A stretch of 17,853 nt of DNA from Burkholderiales bacterium UBA4615 (GCA_002386465.1 DGIT01000046.1:19025-36877), one strand, 5' to 3'; counted from the stretch's first letter, positions 1 to 7,316 are shown. The notes: generated by a model not told the origin, from the sequence alone. Made by a program: numbers and translations.

Positions 1-87
1 ATCAGCCACCACGGGCACACCCGCCAGCGAATCGAGCATGCCAACGGCCTGCGAACCCTGACCCGGGAACAGGAATGCGAGCTTCAT
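1..87 (-). CDS. fabD: Malonyl-CoA:ACP transacylase FabD (N-terminal 29 residues only)
   Basis: The first 29 codons of fabD run off the left edge of the window. The visible protein begins MKLAFLFPGQGSQAVGM, the hallmark FabD N-terminus whose FPGQGSQ loop forms part of the active site. FabD moves malonyl groups from CoA to acyl carrier protein in the cytoplasm and so supplies FabH and the elongation cycle. It lies downstream of fabH in the same direction, with an 84-base gap. That gap contains a short inverted repeat (GTTGC at 109-113, GCAAC at 124-128) and no strong Shine-Dalgarno sequence before the ATG. The rest of the gene cannot be judged. Confidence 0.93.
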   Translation of the reverse strand, partial: MKLAFLFPGQGSQAVGMLDSLAGVPVVAD

Positions 88-171
88 GCAATGTATCCGT
101 TCAAGAATGTTGCGACCTGATTTGCAACCGCACCTGCGAGCTGAGGCACCCGACGCCTGCGTGCGGTGGCG

Positions 172-1161
172 TCAGAACTGCACGAGGACGCTGCCCCAGG
201 TGAAGCCGCCACCCACCCCTTGCAGCATGATCCGCTGACCTGCCTTGACGCGACCATCCCGCACGGCGGTATCGAGTGCCAGCGGCACAGAGGCCGCCGA
301 GGTATTGGCATGTTGATCGACCGTGACCACGACCCGCTCGGCGGGCAAGCCCAGCTTGCGGCCCGTGGCTTGCAGGATGCGCACATTGGCCTGATGCGGA
401 ATCAGCCAGTCGATGTCATTGACTGTGAGACCTGCGGCTGCGACGGTTTCGCGGGCGACCTCATCGAGGAAACTGACAGCCAGCTTGAAAACAGCCTGGC
501 CGTCCATCGTGAGAAAAGGGTGTCCGATGACCTGGCCATGCGAGACGCTGCCGGCGGTGCGCAGGATCGATTCGTGGCGGCCGTCAGCATGCAGACGCGC
601 CGCAAGGATGCCCGGCGTGGCTGAAGCCGACAGCACGACTGCGCCGGCGCCATCGCCAAAGAGCACGCAGGTCCCGCGGTCGGTCCAGTCAAGAATGCGC
701 GAAAAAACTTCTGCGCCGATCACCAGCGCGCGCTGGGCTGCGCCGCTGCGGATCATGGCGTCGGCCACCGTCAGGCCATAGACGAAGCCTGAACACACGG
801 CCTGCACATCAAACGCGGGACATCCCACGATGCCCAGCTCTTTTTGCACCAGACAGGCCGTGCTCGGAAAGATGAAATCGGGCGTGGACGTGGCCACGAT
901 GATCAGGTCGATGTCCTGGGCCTGCAGGCCGGCAGCGGCGATGGCTGCGCGCGCAGCCTGCGCTCCGAGGACCGAGCTGCCGACATCGGGCGCAGCGATG
1001 TAGCGCTGGCGAATGCCGGTGCGCCCGACGATCCAGTCGTCAGAGGTGTCGATGCCCTGGGCGGCCAGTTCGGCGCACAAGGTGGCGTTGTCGACGCAGC
1101 GTTCGGGCAGCGCGCTGCCGGTACCGACGATGCGGGAAAAACGGGGTTCGGAGGCACTCAT
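172..1161 (-). CDS. fabH: 3-oxoacyl-ACP synthase III (KAS III)
   Basis: A 329-residue FabH, the enzyme that starts type II fatty-acid synthesis by condensing acetyl-CoA with malonyl-ACP. The thiolase-fold catalytic triad is visible: Cys123 in AVCSGF, His256 in IPHQAN and Asn286 in HANTSAAS. The GVGGGFTWGS motif near the C-terminus is also present, and the length is normal for the family. The ATG overlaps the plsX stop by four bases (ATGA), so translation is probably coupled. An AGGTG Shine-Dalgarno lies six bases upstream of the start, inside plsX. The order plsX-fabH-fabD is the classic bacterial lipid cluster. Nothing looks truncated or unusual. Confidence 0.97.
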   Translation of the reverse strand: MSASEPRFSRIVGTGSALPERCVDNATLCAELAAQGIDTSDDWIVGRTGIRQRYIAAPDVGSSVLGAQAARAAIAAAGLQAQDIDLIIVATSTPDFIFPSTACLVQKELGIVGCPAFDVQAVCSGFVYGLTVADAMIRSGAAQRALVIGAEVFSRILDWTDRGTCVLFGDGAGAVVLSASATPGILAARLHADGRHESILRTAGSVSHGQVIGHPFLTMDGQAVFKLAVSFLDEVARETVAAAGLTVNDIDWLIPHQANVRILQATGRKLGLPAERVVVTVDQHANTSAASVPLALDTAVRDGRVKAGQRIMLQGVGGGFTWGSVLVQF

Positions 1162-2195
1162 CGCGACACCTGGACAGTGGGGATCGCGTCGGTGATCCGA
1201 CGCAGCAAACCGTTGCGCGCAGCATCATACCCGCGCCCGATGGCCTGCTCGAAACCGTACGCGTCAGATGAACCGTGACTCTTGATCACGATCCCGCGTA
1301 AGCCGACCAGACTCGCACCGTTGTAGCGGCGATGGTCCACCCGACGCTTGAAGCGGCTGAGCACCGGCCAGGCCAGGGCCGCAATCGCCTTGGCAAGCGG
1401 CCCGCGCGTGAATTCCTCGCGGATGAAACCCGAAAGCATCTGGGCCAGACCTTCCGAGGTCTTGAGCGCCACATTGCCGACGAAGCCGTCGCAGACCACC
1501 ACGTCGGCGACCCCGGCGAAAATGTCGTTGCCCTCAACGTTTCCAACGAAATTCAGGCCACTGGCGCGCAGCAGTTCAGCGGCCTGCTTGACCACCTCGT
1601 TGCCCTTGATGACCTCTTCGCCGATGTTGAGCAGGCCCACTCTGGGCCGCTCCGTGCCTTCCAGGGCCGAGACCAGGGCGCTGCCCATGATGGCGAACTG
1701 CAGCAGGTGTGCGGGCTCGCAGTCAACGTTCGCTCCCAGATCGAGCATCATCGTGCGACCGCCCTGCCGGTTGGGCAATGGCGCTGCAATGGCAGGCCGG
1801 TCGATGCCCTCAACCATCTTGAGGACAAACCGGGAGATCGCCATGAGCGCGCCGGTGTTGCCGGCACTGATACAGGCATCGGCCTGACCGTCGCGCACCA
1901 GTTCGATGGCCACGCGCATGGAGGAATCGCGCTTGCCGCGCATCGCCTGAGCGACCGGCTCATCCATGCCCACCACTTCGGAAGCATGATGGATACGCAG
2001 TGGGGCGTCTGGCGAATCAGATTGGGCGTCGGCAGCCCGGCCAACGCGCGTCAACGCCGCCACCAGTGCCTCACGCTGACCCACGAGGATCAGCCGGGCA
2101 TCGGCATGAGCATCGAGGAACGCCAGCGCTGCCGGCAGCGTGACCGAAACACCGTGGTCTCCGCCCATGCAGTCAATGGCAATGCGAACAGTCAT
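1158..2195 (-). CDS. plsX: Phosphate acyltransferase PlsX
   Basis: A 345-residue PlsX, which converts acyl-ACP and phosphate to acyl-phosphate, the acyl donor for PlsY in phosphatidic acid synthesis. It is a peripheral membrane/cytosolic enzyme. The N-terminal DCMGGDHG motif (residues 8-15; usually DAMGGD), the central NIGEEVIKGNE segment, VADVVVCDGFVGNVALK and the C-terminal KSHGSSDAYGF segment are all PlsX signatures. The gene lies 77 bases after rpmF and its stop overlaps the fabH start. It is most likely transcribed from the rpmF promoter or farther upstream, as in the conserved rpmF-plsX-fabH arrangement. There is no strong Shine-Dalgarno immediately before the ATG, so the start is supported mainly by homology to the conserved N-terminus. 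Confidence 0.97.
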   Translation of the reverse strand: MTVRIAIDCMGGDHGVSVTLPAALAFLDAHADARLILVGQREALVAALTRVGRAADAQSDSPDAPLRIHHASEVVGMDEPVAQAMRGKRDSSMRVAIELVRDGQADACISAGNTGALMAISRFVLKMVEGIDRPAIAAPLPNRQGGRTMMLDLGANVDCEPAHLLQFAIMGSALVSALEGTERPRVGLLNIGEEVIKGNEVVKQAAELLRASGLNFVGNVEGNDIFAGVADVVVCDGFVGNVALKTSEGLAQMLSGFIREEFTRGPLAKAIAALAWPVLSRFKRRVDHRRYNGASLVGLRGIVIKSHGSSDAYGFEQAIGRGYDAARNGLLRRITDAIPTVQVSR

Positions 2196-2272
2196 GGATC
2201 AGATCAGCCCGAGACAGGCATACCGGTCAGAGGCGCTGTTCGACCTGCAAGCCGCGCGGCTCGCACACCGAC

Positions 2273-2455
2273 TCACTCGTCGGACTTGACCTTGACGACC
2301 TTGCGGCCGCGATAAAAGCCGTTGGGGCTCACATGGTGACGCAGGTGAACCTCGCCCGTGCTGGGCTCAACGGCCAGCGGCGGCTTGGACAGCGAGTCAT
2401 GGGAGCGGTGCATTCCGCGCTTGGAGGGCGATTTTTTGTTCTGCTGGACGGCCAC
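2273..2455 (-). CDS. rpmF: 50S ribosomal protein L32 (GTG start)
   Basis: A 60-residue L32 beginning VAVQQNKKSPSKRGMHRSHD, with the initiator V read as Met from a GTG codon. The conserved MAVQQNK start fixes this codon: GTG at 2455-2453 has a GGAG Shine-Dalgarno at 2467-2464, eight bases upstream. The only nearby ATG is out of frame. The HLRHHVSPNGFYRGRKV segment is the L32 core. No CxxC pair is present, so this is the zinc-independent form. The gene sits between yceD and plsX, the usual arrangement linking a ribosomal protein to lipid synthesis. A promoter can be seen just upstream (2489-2518). Confidence 0.96.
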   Translation of the reverse strand: MAVQQNKKSPSKRGMHRSHDSLSKPPLAVEPSTGEVHLRHHVSPNGFYRGRKVVKVKSDE

Positions 2456-2488
2456 TTCAGGCGCTCCATGGCAAAAAGTTAATCCGAA

Positions 2489-2518
2489 ACTATAGCAGAC
2501 GCCTGCAAGTGCATGCAA
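2489..2518 (-). promoter_or_regulatory. Probable sigma-70 promoter of rpmF
   Basis: On the minus strand a TATAGT -10 box (2494-2489) is preceded by TGC, giving an extended -10. A partial -35, TTGCAT (2518-2513), lies 18 bases upstream. Transcription would start near 2482, leaving a leader of about 26 bases that contains the GGAG ribosome site of rpmF. The -10 stands out in GC-rich surroundings. The -35 matches consensus only in TTG. Confidence 0.6.
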
Positions 2519-2562
2519 AGCCCGGACCATTCGCACGGATCAAGTCACCGATCAAGTCGCCG

Positions 2563-3102
2563 TCAGGCACGAGGACGTTTGAGTCCGGAGAGCACCGCAA
2601 ACGGATGCTCGGGCGCGGGCTCGACTTGTGTGCCGGAGTCCGCCGACGATGCAGCGGGCGCCACACCCGCCGGCGCCTGGCAGTCCTCATGGCGCGGTAC
2701 GGCCGGCAGCGCCATGATCATTTCGTCTTCGATCAGCGCGGCGAGGTCGAAACGACGCGAGGCCACCAGGACATCGTAATCATCGTCGTCCGCGTCTTCC
2801 TGAGCCGCCTGCTCTTCATTGCCGACCAGGCGATAGGAACGATGCTCGGACAATGGCAGCGCAACGGTTTCCAGGCAACGCACACAGCGCATGGTGACCG
2901 TGGACTGCAGTTCAAGTGCCATGAAGGCCAGGCGACTGCCGTCCGCGCGCACTGCGCTGCGCCCGGTGAGCTGCCAGGACACGTCGCCTTGCGGATCGGC
3001 CAACAGCGACGCCACGCGCGGGAGCCCGCTGAGCGGCTCTGTGCCGCGCGCAGTATCGGCGCGCCGGCAGAATTCATGGGTATCGACACTGGGCAGGCTC
3101 AT
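2563..3102 (-). CDS. yceD: YceD family (DUF177) 23S rRNA accumulation protein
   Basis: A 179-residue DUF177 protein. In E. coli YceD is needed for normal 23S rRNA accumulation, and the gene is almost always next to rpmF, as here. The family pattern is visible: a CVRC pair (Cys73, Cys76), a long acidic stretch (residues 97-110), and the IEDEMIMALPAVPRHEDC segment ending at Cys141. The ATG at 3102 is preferred over an in-frame TTG twelve bases upstream because GAGG lies four bases before the ATG, while the TTG has no ribosome site. The gap to rpmF is 107 bases and holds the rpmF promoter. The gene is divergent from maf. Confidence 0.9.
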   Translation of the reverse strand: MSLPSVDTHEFCRRADTARGTEPLSGLPRVASLLADPQGDVSWQLTGRSAVRADGSRLAFMALELQSTVTMRCVRCLETVALPLSEHRSYRLVGNEEQAAQEDADDDDYDVLVASRRFDLAALIEDEMIMALPAVPRHEDCQAPAGVAPAASSADSGTQVEPAPEHPFAVLSGLKRPRA

Positions 3103-3123
3103 GGCACCTCGCAAGGTCGTGGG

Positions 3124-3129
3124 ATCATA
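3124..3129 (-). promoter_or_regulatory. Candidate -10 box for yceD
   Basis: TATGAT on the minus strand lies about 21 bases before the yceD ATG, in the 69-base divergent yceD/maf gap. It matches the -10 consensus at five of six positions. No convincing -35 is seen at 16-18 bases, so this is a weak call. Confidence 0.35.
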
Positions 3130-3171
3130 CGCCCGACCATCGTTTCGCTCTTCTCTGATTGCTGTGCATCC

Positions 3172-3774
3172 ATGGCCTCACCTCTCGCGCCACCCCACCC
3201 CGCTCTGATCCTGGCGTCCACCTCTGTTTACCGTCGCGAACTGCTGCAGCGTCTGCGTGTGCCGTTCGACACGCAGGCACCCGGGGTCGACGAATCTGCG
3301 TTGCCCGGCGAGACGCCCGAGCAGATTGCCCGCCGGCTCTCGCAGGAAAAAGCACGCGCGGTGGCGCTGCAGCACCCCGGCGCGCTGGTCATTGGCTCCG
3401 ACCAGACTGCCTCGATTGACGGGCTGAACACCGTGGGCAAGCCCGGCACGCATGAACGGGCGGTGGCGCAACTGCGCGCGGCATCGGGTCGCGAACTGGT
3501 GTTCTACACCGGGCTGTGCCTGTGGCGGCCGAATGCGCCAGCGCTAGTCGACTGCATCGCGACCCGCGTGCGATTCCGGGACTTGAGCGACGAGGAAATC
3601 GAGCGCTACCTGCTCGCCGAAAAACCTTATGACTGCGCCGGCTCAGCCAAATCCGAAGGGCTTGGCGTCACGCTGATGCAGTCGCAGGAGGGGCCTGACC
3701 CCACCGCACTGATTGGACTGCCGCTCATGCGGCTGGCCGCAATGCTGCGCGAATCCGGTGTGAGGCTGCCCTGA
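3172..3774 (+). CDS. maf: Maf-like nucleotide pyrophosphatase (YceF type, 7-methyl-GTP)
   Basis: A 200-residue Maf/HAM1-fold pyrophosphatase. YceF-type members hydrolyse m7GTP and related modified nucleotides to the monophosphate, a house-cleaning role in the cytoplasm. Visible signatures are ILASTSVYRRELL (residues 13-25), VDES, GSDQTA (76-80), GKP (89-91), the CAGSAKSEGLG loop (155-165) and EGPDPTALIGLPL (173-185). The KSEG and DPTALIGLPL segments resemble E. coli YceF more than the dTTP/UTP-type YhdE. The open frame extends far upstream through antisense yceD, but homology begins at the ATG at 3172. No clear Shine-Dalgarno precedes it. The next gene appears to start inside the maf stop codon. 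Confidence 0.95.
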   Translation: MASPLAPPHPALILASTSVYRRELLQRLRVPFDTQAPGVDESALPGETPEQIARRLSQEKARAVALQHPGALVIGSDQTASIDGLNTVGKPGTHERAVAQLRAASGRELVFYTGLCLWRPNAPALVDCIATRVRFRDLSDEEIERYLLAEKPYDCAGSAKSEGLGVTLMQSQEGPDPTALIGLPLMRLAAMLRESGVRLP

Positions 3775-4538
3775 GCGAGACCGACGGTACTGAGTCTGGA
3801 GGGCTCGAAGCCCAGCCAGCCCCGCGTCGGATCGGGCGGCTGCGCTGTGTGCCCACACCTATTTCAAGTGTGCGCACAGCGGGCACCGATCTGCCCGCGC
3901 CCAGCCTGTTGGCGTTGGCCGACACGGACTATGTGATCGCCGAACACGCCAAATCAGCCCGCGCGTTTCTGAAGCAACTGCCGCTGACCCGCCCGCTTCA
4001 GTCGATCGAGATTGTCGAACTCAACGAGCACACCCGTGAGCAGGCGATCCTGCCGATGCTCGATCCGCTGATGGCCGGGCGCGACGGCGTGCTGGTGTCG
4101 GAGGCGGGGTGCCCCGGGGTGGCCGATCCGGGCGCCAAGCTGGTGCTGGCCGCTCATCAGTCGGGCATTCATGTGGAACCGTTTATCGGGCCCAGCGCGC
4201 TGCTCCTGGCCCTGATGGGGTCGGGCCTGGATGGCCAGCGCTTTGCGTTTGCTGGCTACCTGCCCACCGAGGCTGCAGCCCGTCGGGAGCGGCTGCGCGA
4301 ACTGGAGCAGCGCTCAAGACGCGAGCGCGAAACCGAACTCTTCATCGAGACGCCGTATCGCAACCAGGTCATGCTCGAAGCTTTACTCGCCGCCCTGCAG
4401 CCTGCGACCTGGCTCTGTGTCGCGGCAGACCTCACCGGCCCCCGCCAGACCTTGCGCACCCGCCGCGTATCCGAGTGGCGTGCATCACCGCCACAGCTGG
4501 ACAAGGTGCCGACGGTCTTTCTGTTTCTGGCGGGCTAA
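3771..4538 (+). CDS. RsmI-like SAM-dependent methyltransferase with probable CTG start
   Basis: A tetrapyrrole-methylase-fold SAM-dependent methyltransferase of the RsmI-like group, 255 residues from the proposed start. Family features are GRLRCVPTPI (residues 22-31, first beta strand), AEHAKSARAFLK, VSEAGCPGVADPG (109-121), GPSALLLALMGSGL (140-153), GYLP (162-165) and IETPYRN. Substrate is unknown; it may modify RNA, but it is shorter than true RsmI. The start is unusual. Between the in-frame stop at 3696-3698 and GTG 3849 there is no ATG, GTG or TTG. GTG 3849 would delete GRLRC from the first strand. CTG 3771 overlaps the maf TGA by four bases and has GAGG five bases upstream, so it is the best candidate. 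Confidence 0.82.
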   Translation: MSETDGTESGGLEAQPAPRRIGRLRCVPTPISSVRTAGTDLPAPSLLALADTDYVIAEHAKSARAFLKQLPLTRPLQSIEIVELNEHTREQAILPMLDPLMAGRDGVLVSEAGCPGVADPGAKLVLAAHQSGIHVEPFIGPSALLLALMGSGLDGQRFAFAGYLPTEAAARRERLRELEQRSRRERETELFIETPYRNQVMLEALLAALQPATWLCVAADLTGPRQTLRTRRVSEWRASPPQLDKVPTVFLFLAG

Positions 4539-4594
4539 GCGCTTAGGGCTGAGGACTGATCAGGCCGGCTCGTCCTAACGCAGCCTGAGCGCTT
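4537..4594. terminator. Long stem-loop between convergent genes, probable bidirectional terminator
   Basis: Three nested stems are visible: AAGCGCT (4537-4543) with AGCGCTT (4588-4594), GGCTG (4547-4551) with CAGCC (4581-4585), and AGGAC (4552-4556) with GTCCT (4572-4576). Together they give 17 base pairs around a 15-base loop, with a 4-base bulge and a 3/2 internal loop. The structure covers the stop codons of both the methyltransferase gene and sppA. No U-run follows on either strand, so termination is inferred from position and structure. Confidence 0.5.
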
Positions 4595-5564
4595 CGCCCC
4601 CCGCCCCGATTGAGCGGGCAATGGTCTGGCCAGCCGCAATACCCGCCCGCTTCGCCAACCGTTCGGGCAGGGTTTCACGGCGGGTAAAGTCAACGATATC
4701 CTCGGCCTTGAGCACATCGCGCGCCACCGAGCGCACCGACCCCAGTTCATCGGCCAGGCCCAGTTCGATACTGGTGGCGCCTGTCCAGACTAAGCCCGAG
4801 AACAGTTCCGGGGCGTCTTTCAGGCGCTGGCCGCGTCCGGCCTTCACGGTGTCGATGAACTGCTGGTGAATGCTGCTGAGCATCTTTTTCGCATGCGCAC
4901 GCTGGGTTTCCGACATCGGCGAAAAGGGGTCGAGAAAGCCCTTGTTCTCTCCGGCAGCCAGAAGCCTTCGTTCCACACCCACCTTGTTCATCAGGTCGGT
5001 AAAGCCAAAGCCATCCATCAGCACACCAATCGAGCCAACCAGGCTGGCCTTGTCGACATAAATACGATCAGCGGCGGCGGCCACGTAATAACCACCCGAG
5101 GCGCAGATGTCCTCAATCACCGCGTGCAAAGGTATGTTCGGATGCTCTACCCGCAGCCGGCGGATTTCGTCGTTGATCAGGCCAGCCTGAACCGGGCTGC
5201 CACCGGGACTGTTGATCCGCAGCACAACGCCTGCGGTGCCAGTGTCCTTGAATGCTGCGCGCAAGGCGTCGATCACGCCATCGGCGGTCACCGGGCCGCC
5301 GGAGTCGATCACCCCGTCCATGTCGATCAGCGCCGTATGCCGCCCGCCAGGGTGATGGCCGCCCAGATTGAGGGCCTCGGGCAAGAAGACCCAGAGCGCG
5401 ACCAACAACGCTCCCCCGATGGCCAGCAGTCGGAAAAACGTGCGCCACCGGCGGGCTCGCCGCTGTTCAGTGACATTGGCCAGCACGGCCTGCTCAATCA
5501 GCCGTCGTTCCCAGCCAGAGTTGTTGCCGCCCGCCGAAGCGCTCTCAGATGCGTGGTGTTCCAT
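4575..5564 (-). CDS. sppA: Signal peptide peptidase, S49 family (SppA-like, short form)
   Basis: A 329-residue membrane-anchored S49 serine protease that degrades leftover signal peptides or other membrane-embedded peptides. It has a basic N-terminal segment, one transmembrane helix at about residues 44-62, then the protease domain outside the cytoplasm. Catalytic Ser156 lies in DICASGGYY and the general base Lys208 in GENKGF. Their 52-residue spacing is that of the short SppA of Bacillus-like type. RINSPGGSP (116-124) forms the oxyanion region, and LVGSIGV (175-181) is also typical. Only one protease domain is present, unlike the 67-kDa E. coli SppA. It follows the HAD gene by 58 bases; the spacer has an AT-rich TTGACA-containing patch. 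No strong Shine-Dalgarno is seen. Confidence 0.93.
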   Translation of the reverse strand: MEHHASESASAGGNNSGWERRLIEQAVLANVTEQRRARRWRTFFRLLAIGGALLVALWVFLPEALNLGGHHPGGRHTALIDMDGVIDSGGPVTADGVIDALRAAFKDTGTAGVVLRINSPGGSPVQAGLINDEIRRLRVEHPNIPLHAVIEDICASGGYYVAAAADRIYVDKASLVGSIGVLMDGFGFTDLMNKVGVERRLLAAGENKGFLDPFSPMSETQRAHAKKMLSSIHQQFIDTVKAGRGQRLKDAPELFSGLVWTGATSIELGLADELGSVRSVARDVLKAEDIVDFTRRETLPERLAKRAGIAAGQTIARSIGAGGEALRLR

Positions 5565-5622
5565 GGTCGATGCCGATCGCTCTCGCGTTTTTATTTATGT
5601 CAAAGGGGACTGGCGGCGCCGT

Positions 5623-6318
5623 TCAGCGCCGCTGCTGCGTCAGACCCAGCACGTCGCCCGGAACCTCGCAGGCGTCGGCCAGCCAGGCGGCCAGTTCAGC
5701 CACCTTGCTCACCAGGGCATCCGGTGCGATAGCCTGGAGGGCGTCCGGATCATGTGCGCCGTACAGGACCGCCACACTGGACGCGCCCGCCGCCTGTGCC
5801 ATCCCGACATCATGCGTGGTGTCGCCGATCATGACCATGCGGCTCGGATCGATCTGCAGGGTTTCTCCCAGATCGCGCAGCATCCAGGGATCAGGCTTCG
5901 GAGCGCCCTCATCCGCACAACGGGTGGCAGCAAACCGGGGGCCCAGTCCTGTCTGGACCAGGGCGCGGTTCAAGCCGGCACGCGACTTGCCGGTCGCCAC
6001 AGCCAAGGGCACGCCAGCCGCATCCAGCCCGCGCAACACCTCGGGGATGCCTTCAAACAGTTTAAGCTCGGCATCGCGCTTCAGATAATGCACACGATAA
6101 CGCTCGATGAATGCCGGCATCTGCTCCCTGCGAATCGCGGGGACGGCGTAGTGCACCGCCTCCAGCAGACCCATCCCGATCACCCAGCGCGCCTGCGCCT
6201 CGGTCGGAACGGGCAGGCCCAGGTCGGTGGCCGCCCCGATCATGGCGTCGGAGACCGCGCCCACTGAATCGATGATGGTGCCGTCCCAGTCCCAGACGAC
6301 CAGGTCAAAGCGGCGCAT
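5623..6318 (-). CDS. HAD-family hydrolase, phosphoglycolate phosphatase-like
   Basis: A 231-residue HAD superfamily phosphatase with all four motifs: DWDGT with nucleophile Asp10 and Asp12, Thr109 in VATGKS, Lys141 in APKPDP, and Asp166/Asp170 in MIGDTTHD. A helical cap between residues about 18 and 80 makes it a subclass I enzyme like Gph. The substrate cannot be told from sequence; phosphoglycolate is a guess from similarity. The start lies inside rluC (14-base overlap) with GAGGG seven bases upstream of the ATG, so the two genes are translationally coupled. A 7-bp perfect inverted repeat (GCGGCGC 5613-5619, GCGCCGC 5626-5632) brackets its stop codon and may be a weak terminator or attenuator before sppA. 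Confidence 0.9.
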   Translation of the reverse strand: MRRFDLVVWDWDGTIIDSVGAVSDAMIGAATDLGLPVPTEAQARWVIGMGLLEAVHYAVPAIRREQMPAFIERYRVHYLKRDAELKLFEGIPEVLRGLDAAGVPLAVATGKSRAGLNRALVQTGLGPRFAATRCADEGAPKPDPWMLRDLGETLQIDPSRMVMIGDTTHDVGMAQAAGASSVAVLYGAHDPDALQAIAPDALVSKVAELAAWLADACEVPGDVLGLTQQRR

Positions 6319-7309
6319 GACAGGCCCTCAAGAACTGTTCGAAGGCCTCTGGGACTGGGGCTTCCAGATGGAGGTCCTGACCACTGGACGGATGCTTGAG
6401 TCTGACTTTATAAGCGTGTAAAAACATGCGCTTATGACCTTCTTTCTGAAGTAATTTATTAAGTTCAAAGTCACCGTATTTTTCATCGCCCAGCAGGCGG
6501 TGACCGATATGCGCCAGATGGACACGGATCTGGTGGGTGCGGCCGGTTTCCAGATCGGCCTGCATGAGCGTGACCGGTCCGAAGCGCGGATGCGTCCGGC
6601 GGGCCAGGGCCTTCACCCGGGTGCCGGCCACCTGGCCCCCATCGCGCACCATGACCCGCCGCTCACCTTCGGGCGTCAGATAGCGGTGCAGCGGAAAGCG
6701 CAAAGCCTGCGCAGTGCCGGTCCAGTCGCCTTGTACCAGCGCCAGATAGCGTTTGGCGACCTGCCCCTGACGCATCGCCTCATGCAGCGCGAGGAGCGCG
6801 GGGCGCCGGCGGGCTACCAGCAGGACGCCGGAGGTTTCGCGATCGATCCGGTGCACAAGTTCGAGGAAGCGCGCCTGGGGTCGGGCTGCCCGCAGTTGCT
6901 CGATGACGCCGAAGCTGACGCCACTGCCGCCATGCACCGCCACACCCGCCGGCTTGTCGATTGCCAGCAGTGCATCGTCTTCATACAGGATGGGGAACTC
7001 CGCGCCTGGTACAGATGTCGGCCGTTCGGCTGCGGTACGCACCGGCGGCAGTCGCACCAGGTCGCCCGCATTCAACCGGTATTCAGGCGTGACCCGGCGA
7101 CTGTTCACCCGGACTTCGCCGCTTCTCACGATGCGGTACAGGCGACTCTTGGGGACGCCCTTGAGCTCGCCGATCAGAAAATTGTCCAGCCGTTGACCGG
7201 CGTGGTCTTCGTCGATGCGCACCTGCCGGACCTCCGGACGCATGCCCGGGTCAGGCGCAGGAGATGCCTCAGGTTTGGCCGCTAAGCGGTTGGCCGCTAA
7301 GGCATTCAT
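6305..7309 (-). CDS. rluC: 23S rRNA pseudouridine synthase RluC
   Basis: A 334-residue RluC, which makes pseudouridines at 23S rRNA positions 955, 2504 and 2580 in E. coli. An N-terminal S4 RNA-binding domain (AGQRLDNFLIGELKGVPKSR through GDLVRLPP) precedes the catalytic domain with HRIDRETSG; the catalytic Asp is residue 156. AVHGGSGVSFGVIEQLRA and TGRTHQIRVH are further RluC signatures. The ATG at 7309 is chosen because a TATACA box lies just before it. ATG 7243 is a possible shorter start closer to the E. coli protein's N-terminus. Oddities: an in-frame 15-base direct duplication near the start and an AT-rich patch of about 80 bases near the 3' end. Confidence 0.93.
   Translation of the reverse strand: MNALAANRLAAKPEASPAPDPGMRPEVRQVRIDEDHAGQRLDNFLIGELKGVPKSRLYRIVRSGEVRVNSRRVTPEYRLNAGDLVRLPPVRTAAERPTSVPGAEFPILYEDDALLAIDKPAGVAVHGGSGVSFGVIEQLRAARPQARFLELVHRIDRETSGVLLVARRRPALLALHEAMRQGQVAKRYLALVQGDWTGTAQALRFPLHRYLTPEGERRVMVRDGGQVAGTRVKALARRTHPRFGPVTLMQADLETGRTHQIRVHLAHIGHRLLGDEKYGDFELNKLLQKEGHKRMFLHAYKVRLKHPSSGQDLHLEAPVPEAFEQFLRACHAPL
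6401..6480. other. AT-rich patch inside rluC
   Basis: By hand count 26 of 80 bases are G or C (about 32%), against a surrounding sequence that is strongly GC-rich. The reading frame stays open and the encoded protein is still RluC-like, but codons such as TTA, AAT, CTT and AGA cluster here. On the minus strand the patch contains TATAAA, about 80-90 bases upstream of the HAD gene start. It could be an internal promoter or a locally recombined segment. Confidence 0.55.
7275..7301. repeat. In-frame 12-base direct repeat near the rluC start
   Basis: TTGGCCGCTAAG occurs at 7275-7286 and again at 7290-7301, a period of 15 bases. In rluC it encodes a repeated LAAN/LAAK element in the non-conserved N-terminal extension. 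It looks like a small tandem duplication. Confidence 0.7.
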
Positions 7310-7316
7310 GCGCTTG

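Noticed and set aside
109..128. Five-bp inverted repeat in the fabH-fabD gap
   Set aside because: The stem is short with a 10-base loop and no U-run; too weak to call a terminator or operator.
1332..2315. Plus-strand open frame of 327 codons opposite plsX
   Set aside because: It is the antisense shadow of a clear PlsX; the translation shows no domain.
2509..3171. Upstream extension of the maf reading frame
   Set aside because: This part is antisense to yceD and its promoter region. Maf homology begins only at the ATG at 3172.
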